Assembly (NCBI RefSeq): GCF_900114435.1
Contig: NZ_FOZK01000001.1
Coordinates: forward strand, 1,555,645 to 1,619,644
Reading direction: 5' to 3'
DNA from: Halomicrobium zhouii
Lineage (GTDB): Archaea; Halobacteriota; Halobacteria; Halobacteriales; Haloarculaceae
Length of the DNA: 64,000 nt
Each line of letters opens with the position of its first letter. The first letter of the stretch is position 1. Positions 42,985 through 51,628 of this stretch are shown piece by piece. The position numbers and the translations under genes were made by a program. The notes below the pieces were generated by a model, which did not search any database, had not been told where the DNA came from, and saw only the letters and a program-made list of their open reading frames with translations.

Positions 42985-43569
42985 ATGGACAGAGGCCAAG
43001 CACACACGCTGGAGGGCGTCGTCGCCGCACTGCTGTTGCTCGCGAGCGTCATCTTCGCACTGCAGATGACGGCGGTGACGCCGCTATCGGCGAGTACGTC
43101 GAGCCAGCACATCGAGAACCAGCAGCGGTCGGTCGCGTCCGGTGTCCTCTCGGCCGCCGCCGAGCGGGATGGACTCGAAGAAACGGTGCTCTACTGGAAC
43201 GAGAGCGACGGCGACTTCCACAACACGAGTTCCATCGGCTACTACACCTCGGACCCGCCGAACACGACGCTCGGGAGTATGCTGTCTCGGTCGTTCGACC
43301 AGAAGGGAATCTCGTACAACCTGTACGTCAGTTTCCAGTCGCCCTCCGGGAAAACCATCCAGAACCGCGTCGTGTACCGGGGCGTCCCGAGCGACAACGC
43401 GGTGAGCGCCTCGCGCACGGTGACGCTGGCCGACGACGACAGGCTGTACGACCACGACCTGCGTCGGACCAACGTGACGCTCGACGAGTCGTCGTCGTTC
43501 TACGCCCAGGACGTGGGGACGGGCGTGTACAACGTCGTCCGCGTGGAGGTGGTCGCGTGGCGGATCTAG
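42985..43569 (+). CDS. Pilin-like protein, cassette B position 2 (DUF7288-like)
   Basis: A 194-residue protein starting MDRGQAHTLEGVVAALLLLA, nearly the same as the cassette A gene 2 start. The ectodomain shares SFDQKGISYNLYVSFQ, TLADDDRLYD and the terminal GVYNVVRVEVVAW with its counterpart, so the two are clear paralogues. It overlaps gene 3 by 13 bases. The Glu in TLEG matches the conserved Glu5 used for pilin assembly. Confidence 0.83.
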   Translation: MDRGQAHTLEGVVAALLLLASVIFALQMTAVTPLSASTSSQHIENQQRSVASGVLSAAAERDGLEETVLYWNESDGDFHNTSSIGYYTSDPPNTTLGSMLSRSFDQKGISYNLYVSFQSPSGKTIQNRVVYRGVPSDNAVSASRTVTLADDDRLYDHDLRRTNVTLDESSSFYAQDVGTGVYNVVRVEVVAWRI

Positions 43570-44573
43570 GGTCACGGAGCCGCGGGCAGCTCATCCTCGT
43601 CGCCGCCTTCGCCCTCGCCGTGACGTTCGTCGCGCTCGCGCTCGTGGTCAACTCCGCCATCTTCACGGAGAACCTGGCGAGTCGCGGCGAGACGGGTGGG
43701 AGCGGCGACGCCCTGACGCTCAGACACGACGTCGAACGCGGCGTCGGCCAGAGCATCGCGTCGGCGAACGTGTACAACACGACCGACCAGAGCACACTCG
43801 AACAGGGCGTCGACAGGGGAATTGGTAACGTGAACACGGCCTATTCGAAACAGAGCGCGGCCGACACAGCCATCGTCAACGTCTCGCGGAAATCCGGGTC
43901 GACGACGTATGGATCGCGGGTCGTTCAAAACGAAAGCGGCGGGCGGGCGTTCCAGGACAGAAACGGGAACTCCGACTGGCACGTGGTCGACGACGTCGAC
44001 CGGTCCGGGAACGAGGGGAACGCGACGCGGGCGTTCGAACTGAACGTCACGAAGTTGTCTCTCGAACCCGATGAGAGCGGCGCCTTCCGGATCGTCGTCG
44101 AGGAGTGGAAGGGTTCCGCGACCTGGACGATGACGCTGTGGCGCGACGGGGCGTCGGACGACGTCCACGTCGAAGTCGATATCGACAGCGAGCCCGAGGC
44201 ACGATGTATGCAGGAGGTGGACGAGGCGTTCGTCCGCGTCGACGTCACGGAGGGTCGGCTCGCCGGCGAACCCTGTGGGGCGCTCCGGCAGGGTCCCAAT
44301 ACGAACGGTGACTTCGGGAACTATCGATTTGCAAGCGGCGTGGGCGACCGATACAACGTCACCTTCGAGCACGGCGACAAGGCCCACGGAAACTACTCGC
44401 TGGTCACGCGAAACCAGTCGATGGCGAGTTCGAACACTCTCAACGCCAGCGTCGGTTCGGACTCACCGTACTGGGACGACGCCGTCTACGACGTGACCGT
44501 CCGGTACGTCTACAATTCGCCGAAGCTCGACTACGAGACGGACGTTCGGGTCGCCCCGGGTGAGTCGCGATGA
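43557..44573 (+). CDS. Pilin-like protein, cassette B position 3 (DUF7261-like)
   Basis: A 338-residue protein with RSRGQLILVAAFALAVTFVA as pilin-type N-terminus. It is the largest cassette B member, as in cassette A. The ectodomain has sequons (NVS, NAT, NVT, NYS) and two cysteines (ARCMQEVDEAF and GEPCGAL). Its start overlaps gene 2 and its stop overlaps gene 4 by four bases. Similarity to the cassette A counterpart is clear at the N-terminus and weak beyond, so the pair is old. Confidence 0.78.
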   Translation: MADLGSRSRGQLILVAAFALAVTFVALALVVNSAIFTENLASRGETGGSGDALTLRHDVERGVGQSIASANVYNTTDQSTLEQGVDRGIGNVNTAYSKQSAADTAIVNVSRKSGSTTYGSRVVQNESGGRAFQDRNGNSDWHVVDDVDRSGNEGNATRAFELNVTKLSLEPDESGAFRIVVEEWKGSATWTMTLWRDGASDDVHVEVDIDSEPEARCMQEVDEAFVRVDVTEGRLAGEPCGALRQGPNTNGDFGNYRFASGVGDRYNVTFEHGDKAHGNYSLVTRNQSMASSNTLNASVGSDSPYWDDAVYDVTVRYVYNSPKLDYETDVRVAPGESR

Positions 44574-45010
44574 CTGACCGCGCCGTCTCGTCGACGCTGA
44601 ACTACGTGCTCAGTCTCGGCATCATGGCGGTACTCGTCACCGGGCTCCTGTCGGCGGGCGGCGGCTTCGTCGAGGACCGCCAGGAGGAGGTCATCCGGTC
44701 CGAACTCGAGGTCATCGGGCAACAGATCGCCTCGGACGTCCAGCGCGCCGACCGGCTCGTGACGGCCGGTGACGGCAACCAGGAGGTGACCCTCTCCCAG
44801 TCGCTCCCGGAACGGATCAGCGGAACGGGGTATCGGCTGTCGCTGGAGACCGGGCCTCCGGCGGAACTCGTTCTGAGATCGAACGATCCGGAGATCTCCG
44901 TCTCGGTACGGGTCCAGACGACCACTCACGTGGCGGCGTCCAACGCTGGCGGCGGGACCGTCGTCGTCACGTACACCTCGTCAGACAAACTGAAGGTGAC
45001 GAATGACTGA
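44570..45010 (+). CDS. Pilin-like protein, cassette B position 4 (DUF7266-like)
   Basis: A 146-residue protein starting MTDRAVSSTLNYVLSLGIMA, with VEDRQEEVIRSELEVIGQQI after the helix matching VDDQRQYVVERGLEDVSTAV of cassette A gene 4. It has a short beta-rich ectodomain ending YTSSDKLKVTND. It overlaps both neighbours (four bases with gene 3, eight with gene 5), so cassette B is translated as a tightly coupled set. Confidence 0.8.
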   Translation: MTDRAVSSTLNYVLSLGIMAVLVTGLLSAGGGFVEDRQEEVIRSELEVIGQQIASDVQRADRLVTAGDGNQEVTLSQSLPERISGTGYRLSLETGPPAELVLRSNDPEISVSVRVQTTTHVAASNAGGGTVVVTYTSSDKLKVTND

Positions 45011-45761
45011 CCGGGCCGCCAGCGAGGTGCTGAGCTTCGCGCTCGTGTTCGGCCTCGTCGTCGCCTCCGTGGCTATCGTTAGCGTCAGCGGCCTGGGCTC
45101 GCTCGAGTCGGCGCGCGACGCCGAGCAGATGAACAACGCGGAGCGGGCCTTCGACGTCCTCGGCGACAACATGGCCGACATCTACGAGCGCGGCGCCCCC
45201 AGCCGCGCGACGGAGGTCAGCCTCGGTGAGTCACAGCTGTACACCGACGAGAACGTCTCGATAAACGTCACCGTGAAAGACAGTGCTGGGAACCCGACGA
45301 CGGTGACACGCGACATCCGCCCGATCGTCTACGACGGGGACCGGGAACGCGAACTCGTCTACGAGGCCGGCGCCGTGTTCCGCGTCGAGCGCCAGGGGGC
45401 TCTGGTGTTGCAGGAGCCGCCCTTCGTCGTCGAGAACGACCGCGTCATGATCCCGGTCGTCGCGGCGCAGTCTTCGAGCGTGGAGAGTACCGGCGGCTCG
45501 ACCGTCCTGTTGCGTGCCAACAACCGTGGGACCGACGTCGTCGTGTCCGACTCGCGCGGCTCCGTCGACTCGCTGTACTTCAACATCTCTTCGCCTCGCA
45601 ACGAACTGTGGCGCGACTACTTCGTCGACGACCCCGACTTCGACTGTGGCGCGACGCCGATAGAAACGATCAACGGCGAAGAGTACCTGGAGTGCGAACA
45701 CTCGAACCCACGCGTCGTCCACGTCGTCGTCTACGACATCGGCGTCACCATCGACCGGTGA
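45003..45761 (+). CDS. Pilin-like protein, cassette B position 5
   Basis: A 252-residue protein starting MTDRAASEVLSFALVFGLVV, then VSVSGLGSLESARD, matching cassette A gene 5 (VSIGGLGSLEDYRD). The ectodomain includes GAVFRVERQGALVLQEPPF and two cysteines (FDCGATP and EYLECEHS) likely to form a disulfide outside the cell. It ends cassette B 35 bases before the convergent gene at 45797. Confidence 0.8.
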   Translation: MTDRAASEVLSFALVFGLVVASVAIVSVSGLGSLESARDAEQMNNAERAFDVLGDNMADIYERGAPSRATEVSLGESQLYTDENVSINVTVKDSAGNPTTVTRDIRPIVYDGDRERELVYEAGAVFRVERQGALVLQEPPFVVENDRVMIPVVAAQSSSVESTGGSTVLLRANNRGTDVVVSDSRGSVDSLYFNISSPRNELWRDYFVDDPDFDCGATPIETINGEEYLECEHSNPRVVHVVVYDIGVTIDR

Positions 45762-45796
45762 TAGACACCGCCGGCGACGCGGGTCCCAGGTAAGTC

Positions 45797-47590
45797 TCAG
45801 CTCGTGACGTTGACGCGATTGACGGAGATGTGGAGGTAGGTGACTTTGGTCGTCCGCGCTGCCTCCGGGACGGCGCGCGCGTTCTCCAGCGCTTTGTCGT
45901 AGTGGATGACGCCGTCGTCCAGGATTTCGATCTCGTTCGTGACGATACCGCCGTACACCTCGCTCTTCCGCATTATCATCTCACTGTCGCTCCCCGGTGC
46001 GTATATCACGCCGACGATCTTCGAGTTTCCGCCGTTCTGCACCGAAGCGGCCCCGAAGTCGCTCTTCCCGTAGAACCACACTTGCGTGGCGTTCTCGTCA
46101 CCGCCGGTGTGGACCGTACCGCCCTCGACGAGCAAGTTCGGCTCGACCGAGTTGCTGGTCGCAGACGGGGAGAACGACGAGAGCGAGTTCTCGCCCTTGA
46201 TGTAGAAGCGCACTGGGTGGTCGCCGACCACTTCGATAGTCCCCTGGTCCAGTCGGACGTAGTCGCGCACGGCGATGGAGACGTTGCCGTCAGTCGCGTC
46301 GACGGTCAGCGTCTCGGTCGACCCGAGGTCGATGTGGTCGACGTAGAACATCGTTCCGCCGGGCGACTCCTCGCCGATGGTCGCGCTGCTCGTTATCGTG
46401 TCGCCCGAGAAGTCGCTGTCACCGTCTCGGTTCTTCTTGATGTGGTCGACGCGCTCGTTGATCGGTCCGTCTATCTTCGAAGTGTCGGCGGTCTCGGAGA
46501 TTTGCTCGGTCTCGACCCCGGCCGGCGGCGTGGGGTTGATGCTCGTCCCGTACTCGACGCGCTGTCCGTGGAAGTTGTTGGACCAGTCCTTCATGTCGAC
46601 CGCCCCGCCGGCCGAGATGTTCCCGTAGATCTGGACACCGTTGTCCTGGACGTCGACGTCGCCGGCCGTCGTGAGCGTCGCGTTGTTCCAGCCGTTGTCC
46701 TTTCCTTCGCCGGCGTATCCGTCGCCGTCCGCCGACGTGTACGCGTCGATGCTTGGGTCGGTTGATCCCTTGAACGTGATCGTCCCCGACGTCGACGAGG
46801 CGTGAACCGCCTCCTTCACTCGCCGGTCACCGACCGGCACGGTTAGCGACGCCGTTACGCGGTTTTGACCGTGCTGGTAGGTGACCTCGCCGTCAGTCCG
46901 CTGTTCGAAGTACGACCCCCAGGCGCGGTAGTACGGCCCACCGACCGTGACGTTGACTTTCCCGCTCACGAGCGGATTCACGAACCGCGAGTCGATGCTC
47001 TCGTTCGGATAGTACCGCGTCGTCGAGTTGCGGGTGATGGTCGCACGGCGCGTGAGTGAACGGTCGCCGCTCACCTGGACCATCGGGAGCGTGAGCGTCG
47101 CGTCGCGGTAGTGGAACTCCGGCGGGGAGACCATCACGCTCCGGTCCCCGTCGGCCCGCCAGACGCCGCCGCCCTGGTAGGCGATGGTCTCGGTCCCGCT
47201 CCGGTAGACGATAGCGCCCATCGACTCGTTGTAGATGGTCGTCACGGCGCGCGTGGCCGTGTTCTGGTAGGAGACGTTCATCCAGCCCGACTCGTTCTCG
47301 ACGCTGAACCCCTCGACCGACTCCGAGTCCAGGGGGATCTGCTGGGTCTTCGAGTCGCCGATGGCGACCATCGCCGCCTGCGAGTCGAGCTGGGTCATCG
47401 TGTTCGATGCTCGCTCGACGTCGAGCCTGTTCTGGGTGTCGGTGATGGCCTGGCCGCCGGTGACGACGACCAGCGTGCTCCCGGTTATCACGAGCGCGAA
47501 CACGAGTATGACAGCGAGCGGCCCCGTCTGCCCTCGCGATCCCCCGATCCCCTTTCGCCGGCGCGTAGAACGGAGTTCCGGCTCACTCAT
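45797..47590 (-). CDS. Pilin-like surface protein with GGGVW module and PilX-like C-terminus (DUF7289-like)
   Basis: A 597-residue protein. Residues 19-45 are a pilin-type helix (RGQTGPLAVILVFALVITGS). Residues 50-250 form the shared module, with YQGGGVW at 138-144 and MVSPPEFHYRDATLTLPMVQ. Residues 280-470 are an Asn/Asp-rich beta region. The last 100 residues contain VIYAPG, YGGIVT and IHYDKAL, reminiscent of C-terminal parts of bacterial PilX-type pilus proteins, and end YLHISVNRVNVTS. It is closely similar to the next gene. A TATA element at 47618-47627 gives a leader of almost zero to five bases. Likely a large minor pilin or pilus-associated adhesin. Confidence 0.82.
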   Translation of the reverse strand: MSEPELRSTRRRKGIGGSRGQTGPLAVILVFALVITGSTLVVVTGGQAITDTQNRLDVERASNTMTQLDSQAAMVAIGDSKTQQIPLDSESVEGFSVENESGWMNVSYQNTATRAVTTIYNESMGAIVYRSGTETIAYQGGGVWRADGDRSVMVSPPEFHYRDATLTLPMVQVSGDRSLTRRATITRNSTTRYYPNESIDSRFVNPLVSGKVNVTVGGPYYRAWGSYFEQRTDGEVTYQHGQNRVTASLTVPVGDRRVKEAVHASSTSGTITFKGSTDPSIDAYTSADGDGYAGEGKDNGWNNATLTTAGDVDVQDNGVQIYGNISAGGAVDMKDWSNNFHGQRVEYGTSINPTPPAGVETEQISETADTSKIDGPINERVDHIKKNRDGDSDFSGDTITSSATIGEESPGGTMFYVDHIDLGSTETLTVDATDGNVSIAVRDYVRLDQGTIEVVGDHPVRFYIKGENSLSSFSPSATSNSVEPNLLVEGGTVHTGGDENATQVWFYGKSDFGAASVQNGGNSKIVGVIYAPGSDSEMIMRKSEVYGGIVTNEIEILDDGVIHYDKALENARAVPEAARTTKVTYLHISVNRVNVTS

Positions 47591-47617
47591 TCTTCTCTCC
47601 GTGTTGTTTGCCAGTGG

Positions 47618-47627
47618 CCATAAACTA
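47618..47627 (-). promoter_or_regulatory. TATA element of the 597-residue surface protein gene
   Basis: The minus strand reads TAGTTTATGG, 28-37 bases before the ATG at 47590. Confidence 0.55.
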
Positions 47628-47829
47628 GCACGTCAGGTTATCGCTCCGTATAATCGTGCTGTGACTCGAATTCGATTCCCGCGGTGAGAGACCGGTTCAC
47701 CACAGCGCGAGGTGACCCCTGTTCGGATAGCATGCTAGCTGCCCTTGTGGGACACTCATTAGCGCTTGTGGCCACGTGTCTCTTCAGGTACAGCTTCAGG
47801 AAGTACTGAAGGGAGCAGCGAAGGGAGAA

Positions 47830-49629
47830 TCAGCCGCTCGTGACGTTGACGCTATTGACGGAGATGTGGAGGTAAGTGACCCGGACGACGTCTGCGTCGG
47901 GCGGGAGCGCCTGTTCGGCCGCGAGCGCCTCGTCGTAGTGGAGTCCCGCTTGCGTGTTGATGTTCGCCGTACCGGTGACGATACCGCCGTAGACGTCGCC
48001 GTGCCCGACAGTGACTGTGCCTGGGCCGTCACTGCCCGACGGTGCATAGATGACGCCGGAGAATCGGGCCCTGCTAGAGCTGCCTGCCCCCTGAATCGTC
48101 GCGTTGAAATCGTCTTTCCCGTAGACGTAGAGCTGCGTCGCGTTGTTGTGCGGAGTGGAGATCGAAGACTTCTTTCCGACGTGGAGGCCGGTGCGTCCGC
48201 CCTTCTTCTCGGAGGTGTTGACGTAGAACCGCACGTCGTTGCCACCGGTAACAGTGATATCGTATCCGCCGTCGCTGACGTGAATGTAATCGTTCACTGC
48301 GACGGTGACGTCTCCGTCTGTCGTATCGATCTCGAGTGAGTCGACCGAGCTGCTTCCCATGTCGACGCGTTCGAGGTAGTACGTACCGCTTTCGAGCGTC
48401 GGATCACTCCCGGTCAGTCGGTCGCTCCCGTCTATCGGAACGCCGGCGTCGCCGTTGTCGTTGTCGCTCTCGATGTCGTTCACGCGCCCTCCGACGTGCG
48501 TGTTGATCGGACTCGCCGACTCGACGCCGTCTATCTGTTCGACCGACCCACCGACGCGGGAGTTGCTCGGTTCGGATCCCGAGGAGTAGTAAACGTCTTC
48601 CGTGACGTAGGAACTCCCCGTGAGGTGGACGTATCCTCCTCCTCGGATACTCCCTTCGAAGTTCGCACTCCCGGACATCGTGATATCGCCTGCGTAGGTG
48701 ACGTTCCCGTTAGTACCGTGGGTCTGGCTGCAGTAGTCGTCGAGCGTGTTCGAGGAGTTGTAGCTGTCGAGGTAGTTCCAGTCCGCACACGAACCTGGCC
48801 CACCACCGGTTCCCTGGACGTTGAGATTTCCACCGGCGCCTGCTGCGAGTGCCGAGGTGACGGTCGTGCTCTCGGGCGGGGTCACCAGCTCCAGCGTCAC
48901 CCGACTGTTCGAGTGGTCGTACTCGACGTCACCGTCAGTTCTCGTCTCGAAGTACTTCCCCCACGCCTCGTAGTACTCGCTCTGGACCGTGACTTCGACC
49001 CGTCCGTCGTCGAGCGGGTTTCTGAAGTCGCTGTTGTCCCGGTCGGGGTAGTGCTGTGTCGTGCTGTTGTGCGTGACAGTGGCCCGCCGGTTTAGGGACG
49101 AGTCGCCCCTGACCTGGACCATCGGGAGCGTGAGCGTCGCGTCGCGATAGTGGAACTCCGGCGGGGAGATCATCACGCTCCCCTCGCCGTCAGACCGCCA
49201 GACACCACCGCCCTGATACGCCAGCGTGCTGTCTCCCGACGTGCGGGTGACCGCCCCCATCGAGGAGTTGTACACCGTGGTGACGTCGCCACTGGTACCG
49301 TTCGTGTAGGAGACGTTCATCCAGCCCGATCCGTTCCGAACCGTGTACTTCGATGCCCCGCTCGACTCCAGACTCACCTGCTGAACGCTGGCACTGCCGA
49401 TGGCGACCATCGCGGCCTGGGAGTCGAATTGCGTCATCGTGTTCTCTGCCCGTTCTCCGTCGAGTCGGGTCTGTGTCTCAGAAATCGCCTGCCCGCCGAC
49501 GGCGATGACGAGCGTCGAACCCGCGATGACCATCGCCAGGACCAGAATGACTGCGAGCGGCGCAGTCTGGGCGCGAGAATCCCCCGTTCCCCCAGTCGAT
49601 ACTCCCACCCTGTCCGTAATCCTCCACAT
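47830..49629 (-). CDS. Second pilin-like surface protein with GGGVW module (paralogue)
   Basis: A 599-residue paralogue of the previous gene, with the same layout: pilin-type helix at residues 19-45 (RAQTAPLAVILVLAMVIAGS), YQGGGVW at the same residues 138-144, a variable Gly/Asn/Ser-rich middle with two cysteines (GSCADW and DDYCSQ), then VIYAPSG, YGGIVTG, LHYDEAL and the end YLHISVNSVNVTSG. The middle has diverged while the module and C-terminus stay very close. The ATG at 49629 is supported by a TATA element at 49658-49666. It is likely exported and processed by the prepilin peptidase like its neighbour. Confidence 0.82.
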   Translation of the reverse strand: MWRITDRVGVSTGGTGDSRAQTAPLAVILVLAMVIAGSTLVIAVGGQAISETQTRLDGERAENTMTQFDSQAAMVAIGSASVQQVSLESSGASKYTVRNGSGWMNVSYTNGTSGDVTTVYNSSMGAVTRTSGDSTLAYQGGGVWRSDGEGSVMISPPEFHYRDATLTLPMVQVRGDSSLNRRATVTHNSTTQHYPDRDNSDFRNPLDDGRVEVTVQSEYYEAWGKYFETRTDGDVEYDHSNSRVTLELVTPPESTTVTSALAAGAGGNLNVQGTGGGPGSCADWNYLDSYNSSNTLDDYCSQTHGTNGNVTYAGDITMSGSANFEGSIRGGGYVHLTGSSYVTEDVYYSSGSEPSNSRVGGSVEQIDGVESASPINTHVGGRVNDIESDNDNGDAGVPIDGSDRLTGSDPTLESGTYYLERVDMGSSSVDSLEIDTTDGDVTVAVNDYIHVSDGGYDITVTGGNDVRFYVNTSEKKGGRTGLHVGKKSSISTPHNNATQLYVYGKDDFNATIQGAGSSSRARFSGVIYAPSGSDGPGTVTVGHGDVYGGIVTGTANINTQAGLHYDEALAAEQALPPDADVVRVTYLHISVNSVNVTSG

Positions 49630-50020
49630 CTCTGTGTATTCCCTGTTCCCCGGCGTCTTATATCCGTGCGACCGGTTTCGCGTTCTGAGAAGGCCACGCC
49701 GAAATTTTCTCCGGCGGCGGCTCGCTACAGTTCGCGCGCGTGACCAGTTTCGGACGGACAGATGGAAACCGTTTAGTCGGGCGCTCGTCGTTGTAGAGAC
49801 GGGAACAGCACGACCGCAAATCTGACTTGCCGCCCGTTTGGGCGGCTCCGGGATTGCGGCCGTGTTTCGTGCGTCCGGACGAAGGGAGCGAACCACTCGC
49901 GCTCACGGCTCACGCCGTTCGCGTTTTCCGTGGCCCTCGCTTCGCTCGGACCACGCAACATCACGCCAGACGCTGCTCTATAGGAGCGTCATAGCGGTCT
50001 GTGCCGTTCCAATACGAACA
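49630..50020. other. Intergenic region upstream of rps15 and the surface protein gene
   Basis: In 391 bases no gene is supported. It holds the TATA element of the minus-strand surface gene (49658-49666), a strong hairpin GCCGCCC-GTTT-GGGCGGC (49829-49846), and a run of GC-rich imperfect palindromes to about 49960. The rps15 promoter should lie close to 49975-50000 but no clear TATA box stands out. Confidence 0.5.
49658..49666 (-). promoter_or_regulatory. TATA element of the 599-residue surface protein gene
   Basis: The minus strand reads GGATATAAG, 29-37 bases before the ATG at 49629, and is the best TATA match in the pilus region. Confidence 0.65.
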
Positions 50021-50485
50021 ATGGCACGAATGCACACACGCCGCCGAGGCTCGTCCGGTTCGGACAGGCCCGCGGCAGACGAACCGCCGGAGTGGAGCGA
50101 CGTAGACGAAGACGCCATCGAAGAGCGCGTCGTCGAGCTGGCCGAGGACGGCCACTCGTCGAGCGTCATCGGCCAGAAACTGCGCGACGAGGGCGTCCAG
50201 GGCACCCCGGTGCCGGACGTCAAACTCGCGACGGGCAAGAAGATCACCGAGATCCTTGAGGAGAACGACGCCGACCCGGAGTTCCCCGAGGACCTGCGCA
50301 ACCTGATGGAGCGGGCCGTTCGACTCCGTGAGCACATGGACGAGAACCCTGGCGACCACCAGAACAAGCGCGCGCTGCAGAACACGCAGTCCAAGATCCG
50401 CCGCATGGTCGACTACTATCGCGGCGACGAGATCGACCAGGACTTCACCTACAGCTACGACACCGCCGTCGAACTCCTCGACTAG
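50021..50485 (+). CDS. rps15: Small ribosomal subunit protein uS15
   Basis: A 154-residue archaeal/eukaryotic-type uS15, longer than the bacterial form because of the N-terminal extension MARMHTRRRGSSGSDRP. The conserved core is PEDLRNLMERAVRLREHMDE followed by DHQNKRALQNTQSKIRRMVD and YYR, which binds the 16S rRNA three-way junction. It heads the operon rps15 / RecJ-like / pcc1 / rps3ae found widely in haloarchaea; the next ATG follows its stop with no spacer. Confidence 0.97.
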   Translation: MARMHTRRRGSSGSDRPAADEPPEWSDVDEDAIEERVVELAEDGHSSSVIGQKLRDEGVQGTPVPDVKLATGKKITEILEENDADPEFPEDLRNLMERAVRLREHMDENPGDHQNKRALQNTQSKIRRMVDYYRGDEIDQDFTYSYDTAVELLD

Positions 50486-51628
50486 ATGTCCACGACCGGT
50501 CGCGACCAGTCGTCCGCCCCCGCCGCCAGCGACCTCGCCGCCGCGCTCCGCGAGGCCGGATTCGTCCGCCTCGTCGCCCGCGCCGACGGTGATTCGCTGG
50601 CCGCGACGGGCGTGCTCGCCCGGGCGCTCGACGCTCGCGGGACGCCGTTCCAGGCGACCGTGGTGCGCCCGTTCAGCGACGCGACTCGCGCGACCGACGC
50701 CGACCTGACCGTCGCCGTCGGCCACGCAGACGCGACGGCCGACGTCTCCGTCACGGGTCCCGAACCGTCCAGCGTCACCGCCTTCGAGGCGGTCGGCGAA
50801 CTCGACCAGTCACCTGACCCGACCCTCGCGCTCGCCGGCACGATCGCCGCGGGCGACGTGTCGGGGCCGGTTGTCGAGGCCGCCGAATCCGCTGGGATAG
50901 AACGCCGTCTGGGCGTCGCCGTCCCGGTCCCGGACCTGGCGGACGGGCTCGCACACTCGACGCTCGTCGACGCGCCATTCTCCGGCGACGCGGACGCGGC
51001 GGCCGACGCCCTGGCCGAACTCGACCTGCCGGCAGATGGCGAGGTGCCCGAAGCGCTCGACGAGAACGACCACCGGCGCGTCGCGTCGCTGGTCGCACTC
51101 GCCGTCACGGGCTCCGAAGCGGCCGCCGACCGCGCGGGCGAACGCGTCGAACGCGCGCTTCGCCCGTACGTCGGTGGCCCATTCGAGACGGTTGGGGGCT
51201 ACGCCGACGTGCTCGACGCCGCTGCCCGGGAACGGCCCGGCATCGCCGTCGCGCTGGCGCTCGGCCACGACGGCCTCCGCGAGGAGGCACTCGCCGCGTG
51301 GCGCAGCCACGCCGAGCGGGCACACACCGCCGTCACCGACGCGACGACGCGCCGGTACGACGGCGTCTTCGTCGCCCGCGGGGCTTCGATGCCCGTCGGC
51401 ACCGTCGCGCGACTCGTCGCCGACTTCCGCTCGCCGGAACCGGTGACGCTCGTCGTCGGCGAGGACGATGCGGCCGCCCGGTCGACGGACGGCACCGACG
51501 TCTTCGCCGCGATAGACGCCGCAGCGAGTGCGACAGACGGCGACGCGACCGGTACCGAGGACAGGGCCCGCGCGCAGTTCGCGGGCGAACGCTACGAGTT
51601 CGTCGAGACCTTCCGGGAGGCACTATGA
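50486..51628 (+). CDS. RecJ/Cdc45-like DHH-superfamily protein, probably non-catalytic
   Basis: A 380-residue protein at the place where haloarchaea encode a protein usually named exonuclease RecJ. The first DHH-superfamily motif survives in part as VARADGDSLAATGVLARAL (about residues 29-47), and LALAGTIAAGDVSG fits the region after motif III. The diagnostic DHH triad is not visible between them, and few metal-binding acidic residues line up, so a nuclease reaction is doubtful. A Cdc45-like scaffold in the replication helicase or a partner of GINS is an alternative. It starts on the base after the rps15 stop and overlaps pcc1 by four bases. Confidence 0.8.
   Translation: MSTTGRDQSSAPAASDLAAALREAGFVRLVARADGDSLAATGVLARALDARGTPFQATVVRPFSDATRATDADLTVAVGHADATADVSVTGPEPSSVTAFEAVGELDQSPDPTLALAGTIAAGDVSGPVVEAAESAGIERRLGVAVPVPDLADGLAHSTLVDAPFSGDADAAADALAELDLPADGEVPEALDENDHRRVASLVALAVTGSEAAADRAGERVERALRPYVGGPFETVGGYADVLDAAARERPGIAVALALGHDGLREEALAAWRSHAERAHTAVTDATTRRYDGVFVARGASMPVGTVARLVADFRSPEPVTLVVGEDDAAARSTDGTDVFAAIDAAASATDGDATGTEDRARAQFAGERYEFVETFREAL

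Noticed and set aside
47730..47745. AGCATGCTAGCT-type palindrome between the two paralogous surface genes
   Set aside because: It is short and not near a promoter; similar palindromes are expected by chance in a window of this size.
49829..49846. GC-rich hairpin before rps15 as an intrinsic terminator or small RNA
   Set aside because: No T-tract follows on either strand and no promoter is positioned for a separate RNA, so it is left as part of the intergenic region.
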